Assembly: GCA_963693365.1 (NCBI GenBank)
Contig: CAVNZM010000001.1
Span: 2,790,001 to 2,854,000 of the forward strand
Origin: Amoebidium appalachense
Lineage: Eukaryota > Ichthyosporea
Length of the DNA stretch: 64,000 nucleotides
Direction: 5' to 3'
In this document: positions 30,880 through 50,059 of the stretch, piece by piece
How positions within the stretch are numbered: position 1 is the first letter of the stretch
How the letters are laid out: every line of letters begins with the position of its first letter
The notes under the pieces: model-generated
Told to the model about the DNA's origin: nothing
Database searches by the model: none
The model's input: the letters and a program-made list of their open reading frames with translations, nothing else
Translations under genes and position numbers: made by a program

Positions 30880-30926
30880 CCACCACTATCTTTCCTCCAT
30901 AGAACACAAGCGAGCGCGCACGTACG

Positions 30927-30964
<38 letters not shown>

Positions 30965-32031
30965 AACACAAACACAAACACGCACACACACAAACACAAA
31001 CACAAACACAAACACAAACACAAACACACATGCACACTCATCACTCACTCACTCACATTCACACAACACCCGCTCACCCACACTGGCCCCCTCCCCCCCC
31101 CTCCCCCCCCCCCCACGAAATGCACTCACTCACACACACACACCCCTTTCCCCGTCACCCCTGCCTCCCCCCTCCCCCAATCCCCCGCTCATGCCTACCC
31201 ACCCACCACCACCACCACACACACCACTTCTTCCCCATACACACACTGCTTCCCCCCCCCCCCCCCCCTCCTCCCCCTCTTCCCCCTGCCACCCACACAC
31301 ACAGGACATCCATCAGTGAACAGACACCAGCGGCCAGCCAGACACACGTGCGCAGGTCCAGCAGTGTGGGTGCACTGGTGGACAGTGCTGTGGGTGCACT
31401 GCAGGCCGAGGAGGCCAAGAGCATTAATTCTGGTTCCACGGCCTTCTATGCACCCCTTGCAAAGAGAGAGGTGCGTGTGTGCGTGGGTGGGGAGTGGGGG
31501 CGGGGAGGGGGAGGGGAGGGGAGGGAGGAAGGAAGGGGCAGGGTGGGAGGTGGGTGGGTGGGGGGGTAAGGAGTGCTGTTTGTGTGTAAGTGTGTGTGTG
31601 TTTGTGAATGTGTGCGTGCCTGTGTGTGTGTGTGTGTAGGTTTGCTGGAGGGATATTACTCTGGGAAGGTCAGATGTATTTTCGTTACCTTCTGAAACGG
31701 CGGAGGGGTTGAGTGGAAGAGGAGTGACGGGGGAAGGGGGGAGCGGGAGGGGAGGGGGGAGGGGGAAGGGGGGGGGGGGGGGGAGGGGGGGGGGGGGGGG
31801 AGGGGGGGAAGGACGTATAATCTAACGAGAGTAAGTGGTTTGTGTGCGTGAATTTTTGGCGTGCTTGTATGTGGCTTTGGTCTTTATTTTATCTCCCCCC
31901 CCAACCACCCCCCTCCCCCCCTTTAAGTTCCAGGTATACTAGAACCCAAACTCACTCGGACCGACACCCATCTGCACACACACACAGGCACACACACGCA
32001 AGTGCACACACACACACACGAGCACACACAC

Positions 32032-32076
<45 letters not shown>

Positions 32077-32733
32077 CCCCCACCCGGCCGTCGTGTTCTT
32101 AAGCGGTGGCGTAGGTCACTAATTCTTGAGGAGAAGATCCAACCGTACCCAACCATCCACCACACAAAACTGTTCCCTTCTTCAAAGAAAATGACCTCCA
32201 CATACAAGGCAGCACAGGCTGTCCTGGTTAGCAGCCCCCCCCCTCCCTGAGGATGGGCTCTGCTTATGAGCCATAATGTGCGCATTGCTGATGTTGCATA
32301 CTTGAATGTTTGCCTTTTCATGTGTCCTGCACCACGCTTCTCATCGTGTATGTGTACCTCGTGCCGTATTTGGCATTCAACCCCCCCCCCCCCCCCCCCC
32401 CCCCCCTAAGGTGGAGGAAAAAGGCACACCTGCCCCACCCTGTGTACAAAGTTCTCAGCGTTTCGACCTCATCCTCCCCTCTCCCCCCTCCCCCTCCCTT
32501 GCCCTTCCTCCTCCCCCTCTGCCCTTTGAAAACACCCACCGGCATTACATTGCAAGATAATCCATAGCCACCCAGTCGCCATAGCTCTGGTGTGCATGTT
32601 GATGCATCTCCTTCCCTCTTCCCCCCACCCCCACCCCCCCCTCTCCCCCCTTTCCCATGTCCACACACCTGTGCGTCCACGCACGCGCAAACACACACAC
32701 ACACACTACACACACGCACATGCATACACACAT

Positions 32734-32778
<45 letters not shown>

Positions 32779-32833
32779 CACATGCACACACACACACACA
32801 CTCACACACATACACATGCACGCAAGTGCGCGT

Positions 32834-32905
<72 letters not shown>

Positions 32906-34578
32906 AAGGCACTCAAAGCATCCCACAGAAACCTGTACACACACAGGCACAAAACAAACACACATGCACAAACACATGAACAGTAGCACGTACAAAACAC
33001 ATGCGCACATGTGAGGGCAAAAGCACCCCACACACAAGCTCACACACAGGCACTACACGTGTATGGTCATGCACTCACACACGGGATGCACGCACACACA
33101 CGCACACACACACACACACACACACACGTGCACTCTCACACAGAAACACACGCACAAACACCATGTGCTGTGGTCTTGGGTGCCAGACAAAACTAATGGG
33201 GGGAGAGGCGGGAGCGGGGAGTGGAGGGGGGGGGGAAGTGGAATACATGTGCGTTCTTTTTTCATAGCAGGAACGTAAGGGGGTGACAGATCAGAGATCT
33301 GGGAAACCGGTGGGTGATTATTTTGGTTATTTGGAAGGGATATGTAGTGGATGCGGGAAGAAAGCAGCATGTGTGTGATATTTTCAATAGACGATTGGGA
33401 GGTGGGGAAGGGAAAGGACATTGGGGGCGGAGAAAGGGGGGGGGGGGGGGGGGGGGGGAGATATGTATAGCCATTGCAAGACAAAAGTGTTGATTAAAGG
33501 AACCAAGGTGTTGGGTTCCTAACTGTTGTCGTCTCAAACTTGCAGTCGAAAACGAGAGAAGACGCGCAGAGACGGTGGGAGCTTGGAGATAAAGCGCTGT
33601 TGAAAACGGGAGACATTGAGTTTGGAAGATTGGAGAAGGAATGCAGAAAAGATAAGGAGGCGAGAATGTCAGTGCTGAGAAAGGATCAGTCGGCAAGGAA
33701 GAAGAAGGCAAAGAAGGATAGGAATGTCGATATGTTTGCTCTGGAGGCAGAATTTGCTGCGGAGGTAAATGGTGGGGGTGGGTGGGTGGTGGGGGGGTTG
33801 GGGGGGGGGGGGGGGGGGGAGGAGAGGGGGGGGAGGGGGGGGGGGGTGGATGGGTGGATGGGTGTTGTGGGGGGGGGGGGGGGGGGGGGGAGGGGGGGGG
33901 GGGGGGGGGTGAAAGGGTGAAAGGTAGGTGGGTGGGTGGGTGGGCGGGTGAAAGGGTGGGTGGGTGGGTGGGTGGGTGGGCGGGTGGTTTGTGTGTGGGT
34001 AGGGGAAAGGGTGGATGGATGGGTGTGTGTGTGGGGGGGGGGGGGGGGGGGGGGGGAGGGGGGTGATTTCTCTTTCGCGCATTCGCGTGCAGGCGCACAC
34101 AAACCACACACACGCGCGCGCGTTCGTGCATATACACACACTTGCATGCACACACACCACATACAGACACGCATACACGCCCTAGGCGCACAAACACATA
34201 CACGCACACACACATACTTGCATGCACACACGCACGCACGCATGCGCACCCCACCACCACCATCATCCTCCTACGATGCACATGAGCACACATATTCCTT
34301 GTCTGGCTCCCTCTTTCTCCCCTGTTCTCACCCGTTCTTTCACCACCCTCCCCCGCCTTCCCCCCTGGCGCCTTCCCCCCCGGCCTCTCCCCCCCCCCCC
34401 CCCTCCCCCTCGCCCGCCCGCCCTTTAGAAAATCGAAAATCTGGAAACCAATCTTGCATATCTGATGCCCTGTACAGTAAGCCTGTCTTGTTGTACTGTC
34501 CCCCCCCTCCCCCCCCCCCCCCCCCCCCCCCAAACACACACACACACATACACACACACGCGTGCCCGCATAGCTTAT

Positions 34579-34633
<55 letters not shown>

Positions 34634-34796
34634 TTGCCCCGTCTTCTTATGATGCATACTCTCCATTTCTGCTTTGCATCCTACCTTGTGTTGTCCGTTG
34701 TAGATGTGTTCTTCATACTCTCATTCAAACCACCACCACGTCCCCTCTCCGCTTCTACGTGCAGCTTATTTCTAACATGCACCTATTCCCCCTCTT

Positions 34797-34827
<31 letters not shown>

Positions 34828-35215
34828 CCCCGCCCCCCTCTCCCCCCTTTCCCCCCCTCCAGCAAGCCAACTTTCTGACAGATATGATGGCCGGGTTTGA
34901 TGCCAGACTCAACACGTGGGAGGCAGGGCTGCTGCAGCAGAGATCAGCCCTGATGGCTAGAATCTACAGAGACCTCTATGCTCTGGAGATAGACGTGCTG
35001 GCTAAGACGTGCCAGGTACAAGCATGATTGCAAGGGCATGCACGTGCATGGACAGACGACCCAGGCACAGCCAAACGGATGCATATACAAGGACACGCAT
35101 GCGCACACACATTGATGTATATCTTGGTGCTGGTGGCTGTGCAGAGTGTGTGCGTGCATGTACGTGTGTACGTGTGTGTGTGTGCGTGTGCCCATGTGCC
35201 CATGTATGTGTTTGT

Positions 35216-35249
<34 letters not shown>

Positions 35250-35392
35250 GGGGCTGAGCACGCGCACCGTGCGGGTGGGTAGGCGGATGTGCATGCCTTC
35301 ATGCATGCATGTGTGTGTGTGTGTGTGTTTGTGTGTGTGTGTATGTGTGGTGTTCTGTGTGTGTACTGTTTTGTTTTTAATTTCTGTGTGTA

Positions 35393-35425
<33 letters not shown>

Positions 35426-36015
35426 GGGGGGGAGGGGCTATTGCTAACAAGGTGTTATGATGGCAGGTTGAGAGAGAGGCTGTTCAGGAGATGCACACCG
35501 AGCAGAAGGAATCGATGATAAAGAAGCACGAGCACCAGACAAAGAAAATGGAAAAGGAGCAGAAGAAGGAGAAGAAGGGCACGGTATGAGGCCACACACA
35601 CACACATGCACACACACACATGACACACACACACACACACACACACAAACACCTACACACACACCCACACAGGTGCACAAGCGCAAGCACGAGCACACAC
35701 ACACAAATGCACAAGCACAAGCACACACACACACCACACGCGAACATGCACGCACGGACGCTCGTACACATGCATACACACACAGGCACACAGGCACACA
35801 GGCATAAGTGGATATGCACACACACGTGTTAACACATAGACACAAGTTTACATGGACACACATGCGCAATCGCATGTCTGAGGATGTACTCACACATGAG
35901 CATGCACCACATATAATCTCGCACAGATGCACACACCTAAACACTACAAGCACGAGAGCACATGCACATGCACACAACCACACGTGCACTCACCACATGC
36001 ACACACTTGCACAAG

Positions 36016-36102
<87 letters not shown>

Positions 36103-36151
36103 CCATGTGTACACACACAGACACACGCGCACTTGCACATGCGTGCATGCA

Positions 36152-36194
<43 letters not shown>

Positions 36195-37920
36195 GGTATC
36201 ACACAGGGAAATTGCGACACACACACAAGTGCACGTCTTAGTCTCCCCCATTCGCTCTCTTTCTCCCTGCCTATCTCTCTGTACTTTCTATCTCTTAGGG
36301 CGTGTTTGGGCAGCCAGTTATATCGTCTTTTCATCGTATTTTCGCGCAATGCCACGAATGCGAATTTGTGTCGCGGGAAACACGCCGCAGAATTAAATCT
36401 CGCGAAAAGACGATGGGATCGCTTTTATATCGTCTTTCTGAAAATCACCTCCGGAGGTGATTTTCAAAAAGACGATATAACATTTAGCCAATCATAACCG
36501 AAGTAAGCTTCTATTGGATCGATCTCATCCAATCCAATTTCGCAGCTGCCACGAACCATTTATGGTTATTTTGGCTTTGAGTTGGTGGAAACGGGATCAG
36601 TGCCCGTTCTTTTCCAAAAAGTGTCTTTCTTTTTCCAAAAGATATAAAAAATTAGGAGTTATAACAAAGTACCTTTAGAAATAAAACAGATATAAAAGGC
36701 TGCATTTAACTACGCTCAGAATATGACTTTCAATTGTGCTTCGAATTACTAAATGTATAAATATCGGTTTACACCCTCGGCCCAATCAAACATCTGAACA
36801 ATACACTTTTAGCATTCCATTGATGAAACGTAAATACGATCGAGCAAGCGTATCTTGCGTGTTTAGGCGTGTTTGGCGCGCCATAATCGTATTATCGCCC
36901 CTAAATACGCATACCTCAAAATAATTTTATGAATACGATTAATCGTCTTTTCGCACAATCATACGAATACGATTATTTTCGGCTTGCAAACACGCCCTTA
37001 TTCACTCTTTCTGCCCCTCCTTTCCCTTTTCCTCTCCCTCTTTCTCCTCCTCTCCCTTCATCCTATCTCTTTCTACTCACAAAAGACAGCTCCCCTTCGT
37101 TCCCAATTTCTTCCTATCCCACTCCTCTCCTTCGAATCCCACCCCTTCCCCCCTTCCCCCCCTCCCCTTACACACACACAATCACACTCGTGCTCTAACA
37201 CACTCGTTTACTTGTATCCTCCCTCGTTTACTCAGAAACCCACACTCAGACATTTATACTATTGTGGTTTCTCAAACTCGCCAAAAGATTGACAATTGAC
37301 AATTATCTGCATATACACACACGTGCATAACCAGCACATCGTGCACCAACTGCACGCAAACACACACACACACACATACACACTAACAAACGCACACACA
37401 CAGACACAGACACACACACACACACACACACAAACAAACAAACACACACGCACACACACTAACACTAACTAACAAACAAACACACACTAACACTAACACT
37501 AACACTAACACACACACGAATTTTGAATATAATAAGGCTTGTTTGACCATCAATTGACACCTCACTTCACCGATTGCCGTGTATATCATTGTTTACGGTG
37601 TCCATTGCAACACATAGCCATACACCGGCTCGAACCAGTTCGTATATAGCTACTTGGGACGCCTAAGGCAGGGACTAAGTCCGCTAGTTTCTATTGTTCT
37701 ACATTCTAGACCAACGCTTAGCTAATGAACGTGTGGTGATGTGCTCCTTAGGACACCGTTCATTTGGGTGTAACTAACGTTGGCAGAGCACCCTTGTAAG
37801 CTCACTGGTTCTTATTACACTGCTTGTACACGGTATAATCTATAAATATATGGTCAACCAGCCCGATTATTGTTATTTATCACTCTCTGTCATCTATTTC
37901 CCTTCTATTTCCCTTCTACA

Positions 37921-37989
<69 letters not shown>

Positions 37990-38087
37990 ACTCACTCACC
38001 TCATTCACTCACTCACTCACTCGCTCGCTCACTCACTCACTCACTCATTCACTCACTGACTTACCCGCCCACCCACCCCTCCATCCC

Positions 38088-38162
<75 letters not shown>

Positions 38163-38402
38163 GCACACACACACACACACACACACAGGTGCGCAAGCAT
38201 GGAGACTTGGCAGATGCCACACGGCAACATCTTGAACAATCCAGTGAATTGAGCCGTCAGCAGCAGGCAGAGACGGATGCTTTGGCCTCAGAGCAGACAC
38301 AGAGACTAGCAAAGTTGGAGGAGGAGCACAAGTTGGCTAAGGACCAGGTGGGTGGGTGGGTGCAAAAGGGGTGTGTTTTTGTGTGTGTTGATGTGTGTTT
38401 GG

Positions 38403-38450
<48 letters not shown>

Positions 38451-38469
38451 CGGCTTTTGCTGTGGTAAA

Positions 38470-38504
<35 letters not shown>

Positions 38505-38740
38505 GGTGTGTGCGTTGGTGTGGGTGCCACGGTGTATGCATTTTTTATGTAGAGCCTTCTTAACCTCCAATATCCTACCGACACATTTATCTACGTGTAT
38601 ATCCACAGGTCACGCATTACTATAAAGCCAAGGAGAGATATGCGCTCGATTTACATGCCATCGACCTCGAGGCTATGGGTTTGGGCCCCAACAACCACGG
38701 GGGGCAGAACAAGAATTCAACTTCTACGACATCCGTGTAA
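27249..38740 (+). CDS. Poly-proline, serine-rich and coiled-coil protein of unknown family (9 exons)
   Basis: A 598-residue model. Exons: 27249-27453, 29183-29676, 30382-30533, 31305-31470, 33546-33764, 34863-35015, 35467-35583, 38189-38347, 38609-38740; every junction keeps phase and the stop is TAA at 38738. The start ATG is followed at once by about 12 prolines, coded as alternating CCC/CCA rather than a pure C run. Residues 69-233 are low-complexity with MYNSVMAALAKRKEDM, which resembles short actin/adaptor-binding helices, then an acidic SDGEDSGDGG patch. Residues 234-339 are Ser/Thr-rich with an RRSSSVG phosphosite-like motif. Residues 340-412 are basic and helical, and residues 413 to about 575 form a long charged helix, probably a coiled coil or BAR-like bundle. 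Poly-Pro plus coiled coil suggests a cytoskeletal or membrane-trafficking adaptor, but I do not recognise the family. An extra in-frame 33-nt exon at 32411-32443 is possible. Confidence 0.8.
32247..32380 (+). repeat. Poly-C-tailed dispersed repeat, copy in 27249-38740 gene
   Basis: It begins CTGAGGATGGGCTCTGCTTA, contains GCTGATGTTGCATACTTGAA and ends GGCATTCAA followed by poly-C. It is closely similar to copies at 55735-55878 and 56037-56150. It lies in the intron 31471-33545. Confidence 0.75.
32837..32901. repeat. (CA)n microsatellite
   Basis: A pure CA tract within a longer CA-rich stretch (about 32690-33130), in the intron 31471-33545. Confidence 0.9.
36017..36099. repeat. (CA)n microsatellite
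   Basis: A pure CA tract within CA-rich sequence (about 35590-36230), in the intron 35584-38188. Confidence 0.9.
36298..36997. mobile_element. 700-bp Tourist/Harbinger-like inverted-repeat element with TTA duplication
   Basis: The ends are a perfect 11-bp inverted repeat, GGGCGTGTTTG and CAAACACGCCC, flanked on both sides by TTA (36295-36297 and 36998-37000), the target-site duplication expected for PIF/Harbinger elements. The internal sequence has no transposase reading frame. Extra copies of the end motif at about 36378-36386 and 36866-36876, and a 56-bp near-perfect palindrome at 36425-36480, indicate nested or rearranged elements. It sits in an intron of the 27249-38740 gene. Confidence 0.8.
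37923..38187. repeat. (CA)n and (CACT)n block ending at a 3' splice site
   Basis: A pure CA tract (about 37923-37988), then CACTCACT/CATTCACT repeats, then a second CA tract (about 38090-38187) that ends directly in the CAG used to splice into the exon at 38189. Confidence 0.9.
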
Positions 38741-40106
38741 ATTGGGGCGTACCACAGATGACATATGTTTAATGAAGATGTGAAGATATCTGCAAACCGT
38801 GTGCGCTGGTGTACTCAAGGTGAATGGGGTTTCTACTGCATCGTGTGAGTTTGGTGCATCATCGCACGGATAAGATGTGCTCTTTTTATTAATGATTAGA
38901 TAAGATTGGTTTCCATGATTTTTGGTGTATATACACGTCAACCATCATGAAGTACATAAAGATCACGTATCGTGCCATTACGCTCACGAATCTGGTCATT
39001 CTCCTTTGATATCTCTACTATATATGATGATAAAATTTTGTATATCCAAAGCTTGCTTGGTATACATTTTTTTGGTTTGTTTGGATATCACCTCGATGTT
39101 TTTTCGGGATATCCACATGTATCTACAAATGGAGTGGTGTGTGTGTGGACCGATGAACCATTCCAACATAATTTTTCCTTCGGCAGTATTATCTTCGTTG
39201 CCCCCATTACATAGGCTTTCTCCTTTTTTGATCTTTTAATCCAGTTGTGTTGCATGTGTGGTGCGTTTTGTCTGGTTACTTTATGCGGGCCAGGGATTGG
39301 TCGCTATAGTCCTAGGTGGATTTGATATGGGGTTTTTTTTGTGTGTGTGTGTTTGTTTGTTTGAAGTGATTGACAATGTTTATGGGCAATGAATATTGCA
39401 ATGCAAATACTGCCTAAATCTTGCAGCACCCTTAGAATGATGTGTTTGTAGTTTATTAGCGCCAAAGTTGCTGGCACCTAAGGATATATGGATTTTAGTA
39501 ATACTGCCGTGATGTTTGCTTCCTCTTCCTCCTCCTCCTTCGTCTTGCCTAGTCTCGCTTTGCATATGTAGTGGCAAGCATTCGGAACACACCCTATGAA
39601 ATGGTGTAGTTGCCTGTGTACGGTGACACCGTGGTAATCTCTGGTGTCTTTAATGAACGTTAAAGATGTAAACAGACCTTGAGGTTCCTTGTAACGATTT
39701 GCATAGATCTAACGGAATATGGCAGTTTTGGGGTTAATAAAAAAGAATAATAAGGCAAACACACTTATGTCCGGATATAGAATACTACCTCATACATATT
39801 AGATCACTATAGCTATTTTCAGCCCCCCCCCCCCCCCCCCCCCGCCCCGCCCCGCCCCTAGCTTTTCCCCATCCTATGTATGCTTTCAGTCTGCACGGCT
39901 GTACGGTGTACACACAAGGCTTGCTAACCCATATGCGTTCATGTATCATAATGGGTTTATGACAGATAAGTGAAAAAAAAAAACCCACACCCATCCACCC
40001 ACACACACACGTACACACTGCGCACACAGGCACGCATGCGCGCGCACACACACACACAAACACACATCACACATCACACACAGGCACGCATGTGAGCGCG
40101 TGCACG

Positions 40107-40150
<44 letters not shown>

Positions 40151-40696
40151 CACTCACACGCACACACACACACTGGTCACACTGCACACTCACACACGCA
40201 CGCACACACACGCGCGGGCGCGCGCACACGCACACACACATCTACCGACAACTGCAGATTCACCACTGCACACCAACATGCGAAACTCTAGGCAAACTAA
40301 TATTACATGCAGACACCACATGCACCAAATTTGACCAACATGTACATGTACACCCACATGTTCACAACACAAAGTTCCACAATTTGCATGTTCGGAAGAA
40401 TGCATGCACAGGCGTGTTTTATTTATAAAGCCTCCGCTCATATATAAACTAGTCACAAAATGCGAGACAATGCAGAGTAAAATGTCTTCGTGTCTCAGCC
40501 TGATCATACTAATAGATGTACAGGTTGCATCCTAAAGAAGTTTGAGTTGTGCATGCACATTTTATGTTAGAACACTTGGCCATGTAAATTATATTGGTTA
40601 TGTACATGTTCAAGTATAAAATCACTATTTGGGAGGTAACCAGACCTTAAATTTTTTTGGAGGCAAGGCTTTGCAAAGCTTGGAACACAGAATCCA

Positions 40697-40743
<47 letters not shown>

Positions 40744-41090
40744 TTTCCTCAAAAAGAAGAATGGAAAAGTCGAAGTTCTGATAGCAGTAATATAGCAGTA
40801 TCTACTATAGCATGATGTTCGTATGTACAGAAGGCATATCTGCATTATACGGTATTTGTTTCTGCCTGAGTACATGAGAAATGCACATGTTTGTGTGTGT
40901 GTGTGTGTGTGTGGTGTGTATGTGTGTATGTGTGTGTGTGTGTGTGCGTGCATGAACATGATTCCTCAGGAAGTCCTGAGGTTGTGTAAAGGTCCAGCCG
41001 TGGTTTATCAGAGCCACTAGAAAAACAGGCAAAACACTAACCAGAAACAAACATAAAGCAGCAAAAAGACTTAAAAAGGCAAAAAAAAAG

Positions 41091-41125
<35 letters not shown>

Positions 41126-41137
41126 AGGAACAGAAAG
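38741..41137. other. Convergent 3' region between two genes
   Basis: Mostly AT-rich unique sequence to about 39780, with an AATAAA at 39736-39741 as a possible poly(A) signal for the plus-strand gene. Then come a poly-C run (39823-39842), CA-rich sequence (about 39985-40240), another poly-C run (40698-40743), a TG tract (40890-40950) and an A run at 41094-41123. No supported gene. Confidence 0.6.
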
Positions 41138-46575
<5,438 letters not shown>

Positions 46576-48000
46576 TTTTCAGGGGTGATTGCAGTGGGAG
46601 AAAGTAGATTGGAAAAGGAGTGTGCGTGTCAGTAGAAACAATGTGCCGTCATGGCAGTAGAGTCCAGCACATAGCTCTTAGAAAACAGTTCCGAAAGCCC
46701 AAGCCTTGCGAAAGTGACTAACGTAACATCCGGTTCGTACCGTACCACGACAACATATAGCGCATATATTCCTTAGACTGGTCTTCTGAAAATCACGTCT
46801 AAGTAATGTTTTACCACACAAATGTTCCGTTGGTTCGTTCGCAGTGCGGTGGACAGACAGTCCAAACCACCGAGCGTTTTCGTGGGGGCGGTGTTTTTGC
46901 TCTTTCAAGTGCATCCGGCGCTTTCCGACCAGAGCCAGTCTGGGCCATACACGACCTTACACCACTGGGCAAAAACAAATACATGATATCAAATAATAAT
47001 TAGAATGTTCAAAACTTTTAAATCAAGACAAAGCTTGGTTGATCGACTTGATTGGAGCCATAAGCGAATAGGAACGGCCATTGTACATTATGAATTTGCC
47101 GAAGCTTTTGCATTCCTTACTGAGATCCGCAATAAAAATCTAAGCGATGCAAATTCCAAAGAAAAACTGCAATAGGCTGCAGGAAACTGCATACCCCACT
47201 TGCGAACGCTCAAACCAGACTATTCTACAATATATATAACACAGAATAAATATTTATGCAAATTTAAGAACTAGGTACTATTCATGCACTCTTTGAACAT
47301 TTGTTTCTAAACTACACGTTCGAATTTGCGAATGCTATTTAGTCTGTTTTGACTCGCCTTGGAGGAGGTGTATAGCGCCAAAGCTAAAGCGTGAGAAAAA
47401 CCCAATCACATTTATGCATTGTTGCCTAAACGTTTTCAATTGGTAAAAGTAATTTGGCGAGCCAATGAAGCGTGCTCAAATTAACACTGCTATGTGCGCA
47501 GGACTCAGCTGAGTCTACCGTTCAGGATCATGGACCGTACGGTCCATGTCATGCCGCGGCGGTGGCGCACGGGTGGCACAGTTAGCGTTAGCCTACTGGT
47601 AGGCTCAGTCAGGTAAGCGCTTAGTGTGCGTTTAGAATATTAGACAGCCAGAATGAGAGTAGACGCTTCCCTTACAGCGGCTTAATATATCAGCCAGGAC
47701 GTGTCAGGCACAGCAGTGAAGAGGGGAAAGTATATATAGTCCCAGAACGTTCCGAGGCTGCACAACACCTGCTGAGCTGGATCGAGGGAACGCCTGTACA
47801 TGTAGAGAAAGAGGGACGGTTCAGAACGGTTTGGAGGGAAGTTGTAAGGGACAGAGCGAGCGTCAGAGCTCCAAGGATTTGAGAATAAGGTAGATCAGCC
47901 CCTCTAAATAAGACCAAGGCCTAGGGACGAAACTTTCTTGGCATATCCGGATCCGAGCTCAGTGACTTGAAGAATTGAAAAATGGAAGAGCGCTTTATAT
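46576..48000. other. Upstream region of the membrane gene; no confident gene
   Basis: Unique sequence with TATATATA-type motifs near 47225 and 47730. A plus-strand frame without stops at about 47690-47881 encodes a charged, amphipathic peptide (YIVPERSEAAQHLLSWIEGT and so on) ending in TGA, with no start codon or partner exon. It may be a transposon or gene fragment. Confidence 0.4.
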
Positions 48001-48039
48001 TTAAGTGCCGCGCGAGAGAGCCCCGAGAGAGATTCGGCG

Positions 48040-48071
48040 AGGGGCGCGGGGGGGAGAAAGAGAGAGAGAGA

Positions 48072-48110
<39 letters not shown>

Positions 48111-48625
48111 CTAGCCTCCGGGGGGACTCGTGTGGGAGAGAGAGAGGGAGGGAGAGGGGGGCGGGAGAGAGAGAGGGGGGAGGGGGAGGGAGAGGGAGAG
48201 GGAGAAGGAGGGAGAGAGAGGTAGAGAGACTCGGAGAGAAAGAGGGAGAGAGGGAGATGGAGGGTGGGAGGGAAGGGCAAGGGGGAGGGGGGAGCCTCGG
48301 AGAGCGAGGGGGGGGCGGGGGGAGGGAGGGGAGGGAGGAAGTCTCGGAGGCAGGCAGGGAGGGAGAGAGACGACTTGGGAGGGAGGGAGGCCCTCCGAGT
48401 CTCAGGTAGGAAGGAAGGGAGGGAGGGGGGAATGAGGGACTGAGAGAGTTCGAGGGAGGGATGGGGGGAAGGGAGGGATGAAGAGGGAGAGGAAGAGCCT
48501 GAGCATGGAGAGAGAGAGGGAGGGGGTGAGAGAGAGAGAGGGGGGGGGGGGGGGGGAGAGGGAGAGAGAGTTAGTGGCACGGGGGGGCACGGGGGGGGGG
48601 GAAGGGAGAGAGTCTCATACTAGAG

Positions 48626-48675
<50 letters not shown>

Positions 48676-49333
48676 CTGAAGAAACTCGGAGAGAGAGAGA
48701 GACCCGGAGGGGGGGGGGGGGGGGGGGGGAGGGAGGGAGGGAGGGGGGGGGGGGGGCGAGAGAGAGAGAGAGGATATTTAGAAAGGGGGACTCCGAGGGA
48801 GTTAGTGGCCAGGGGAGGGAGGGAGGGAGAAAGAGAGTCTCATACTAGAGAGAAAGAGAGCCTCCGGAGAGAGAGAGAGAGAAAGCGAGAGAGGGATCCG
48901 GAGAGACACGGAGAGAGAGAGAGACCGAGAGAGACTGAAAGAGATAGACTCCGACGGAGAGAGAGATTCGGAGTATATGTATATTTATCAGAGAGAGTGA
49001 GAGAGAGAAAGCCTCGAGGATAGTCTTGGAAAGCTGAGACTCGGGTAGAGAGAGAGAGAGAAAGGGGGGGAGGGGGGAGGGAAGAGAGTGAGAGGAAGAG
49101 AGAAGCCTAGGCTCGGAGAGAGAGCCTTGGGGAGGGAGGGGGGAGAGAGAAAGACACACACAGAGAGAGAGAGAGAGCCTCGGAGAGAGAGTGCTTAACT
49201 ATATTAGTGTGTCACAGTGTGTGTGTGTGTGAGCCTGAGAGAGAGAGAGAGTCTCGTTGGTTAGTTTGGGTGGAACTCTGAGAGTCTAGAGCCTCAGCGG
49301 GGAGAGAAAGAGAGCCTCCGGGGAGGGGAGAAG

Positions 49334-49371
<38 letters not shown>

Positions 49372-49380
49372 GTCTGAGAG
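48040..49380. repeat. 1.3-kb polypurine (GA) region
   Basis: The plus strand is GAGAGA and GGGAGG sequence with regularly interspersed CTCGGAG-type motifs (for example 48232, 48297, 48345, 48687, 49182) and a G run near 49337-49370. Long apparent frames (RERERE) are not genes. It resembles the 24262-25591 tract. Confidence 0.9.
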
Positions 49381-49841
49381 AGGGGATCGGATACTGCTAC
49401 ATGTTGTGTTTCCGGAATGGCCGGAGGGAGCGGCCAATAAAGTGCAAGGATCCCCCCCGTCCCCTCCGACGTCGACGCTGCTCTGAGCTGGGCCGGGAGG
49501 GGGCCGGGCCCGGGAGGGGAGGGGGGGAAGGAGGCTAGGGAGGGGAATTCCAGCCCACAAGTTGTAAGGTCACTGAGCTATATGTAGGCTGCATGGAATT
49601 GCAACGGCCCGGCCCAGGCCCTCAATGCTCAGCCGTGACATCACATCATCACTGCCTGTGCCGGCCGGCCTACACGACATGGTGGGGCAGAGTCACGGCT
49701 GGTGTAACCGTTGACAACGTTGCATGCATTTGCTTGGTGCTTGGGCCTTCACGTGCGCCTTGCGATTCTGTGACGTCACAAGCCTCAGAAAGTTTGGCAC
49801 CGCGGCTCAGACGGTTGTGCCCATTGACCATAGATGCTCAA

Positions 49842-50059
49842 GGGGGTTTACGCTGTTTACTCGAGGCAAAGAGAGACCAGTCTCAGGTATGGGGGGGTTT
49901 TGCTCGGAATATCCCCTCAGCGGTATATCATGATCACGTACATAGATGTCGGGTGATGACTATATATCAGGGTAGGAACAGCTCATTTGATGAATCGTCG
50001 AATGTGGCTGGGCCTCCGCGGGCCGGCAGTGTCCACGCAATAAAAAGTGTGTAAACCCC
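49842..50059. mobile_element. Short inverted-repeat element (GGGGTTTAC family), copy 1
   Basis: The left end reads GGGGGTTTACGCTGTTTACT, and the right end (CAATAAAAAGTGTGTAAACC plus C's) is its approximate inverse, about 13 of 16 matching. The right 64 bp recur at 50508-50572 and 52850-52907. Non-coding. Confidence 0.55.

Noticed and set aside
48005-49023. Arg/Glu-rich frames in the second GA tract
   Set aside because: Translated purine repeat with no start context, splice sites or domain.
49593-50054. 153-residue plus-strand frame
   Set aside because: It runs through an inverted-repeat element and unique DNA with no domain or codon pattern typical of the real genes here.
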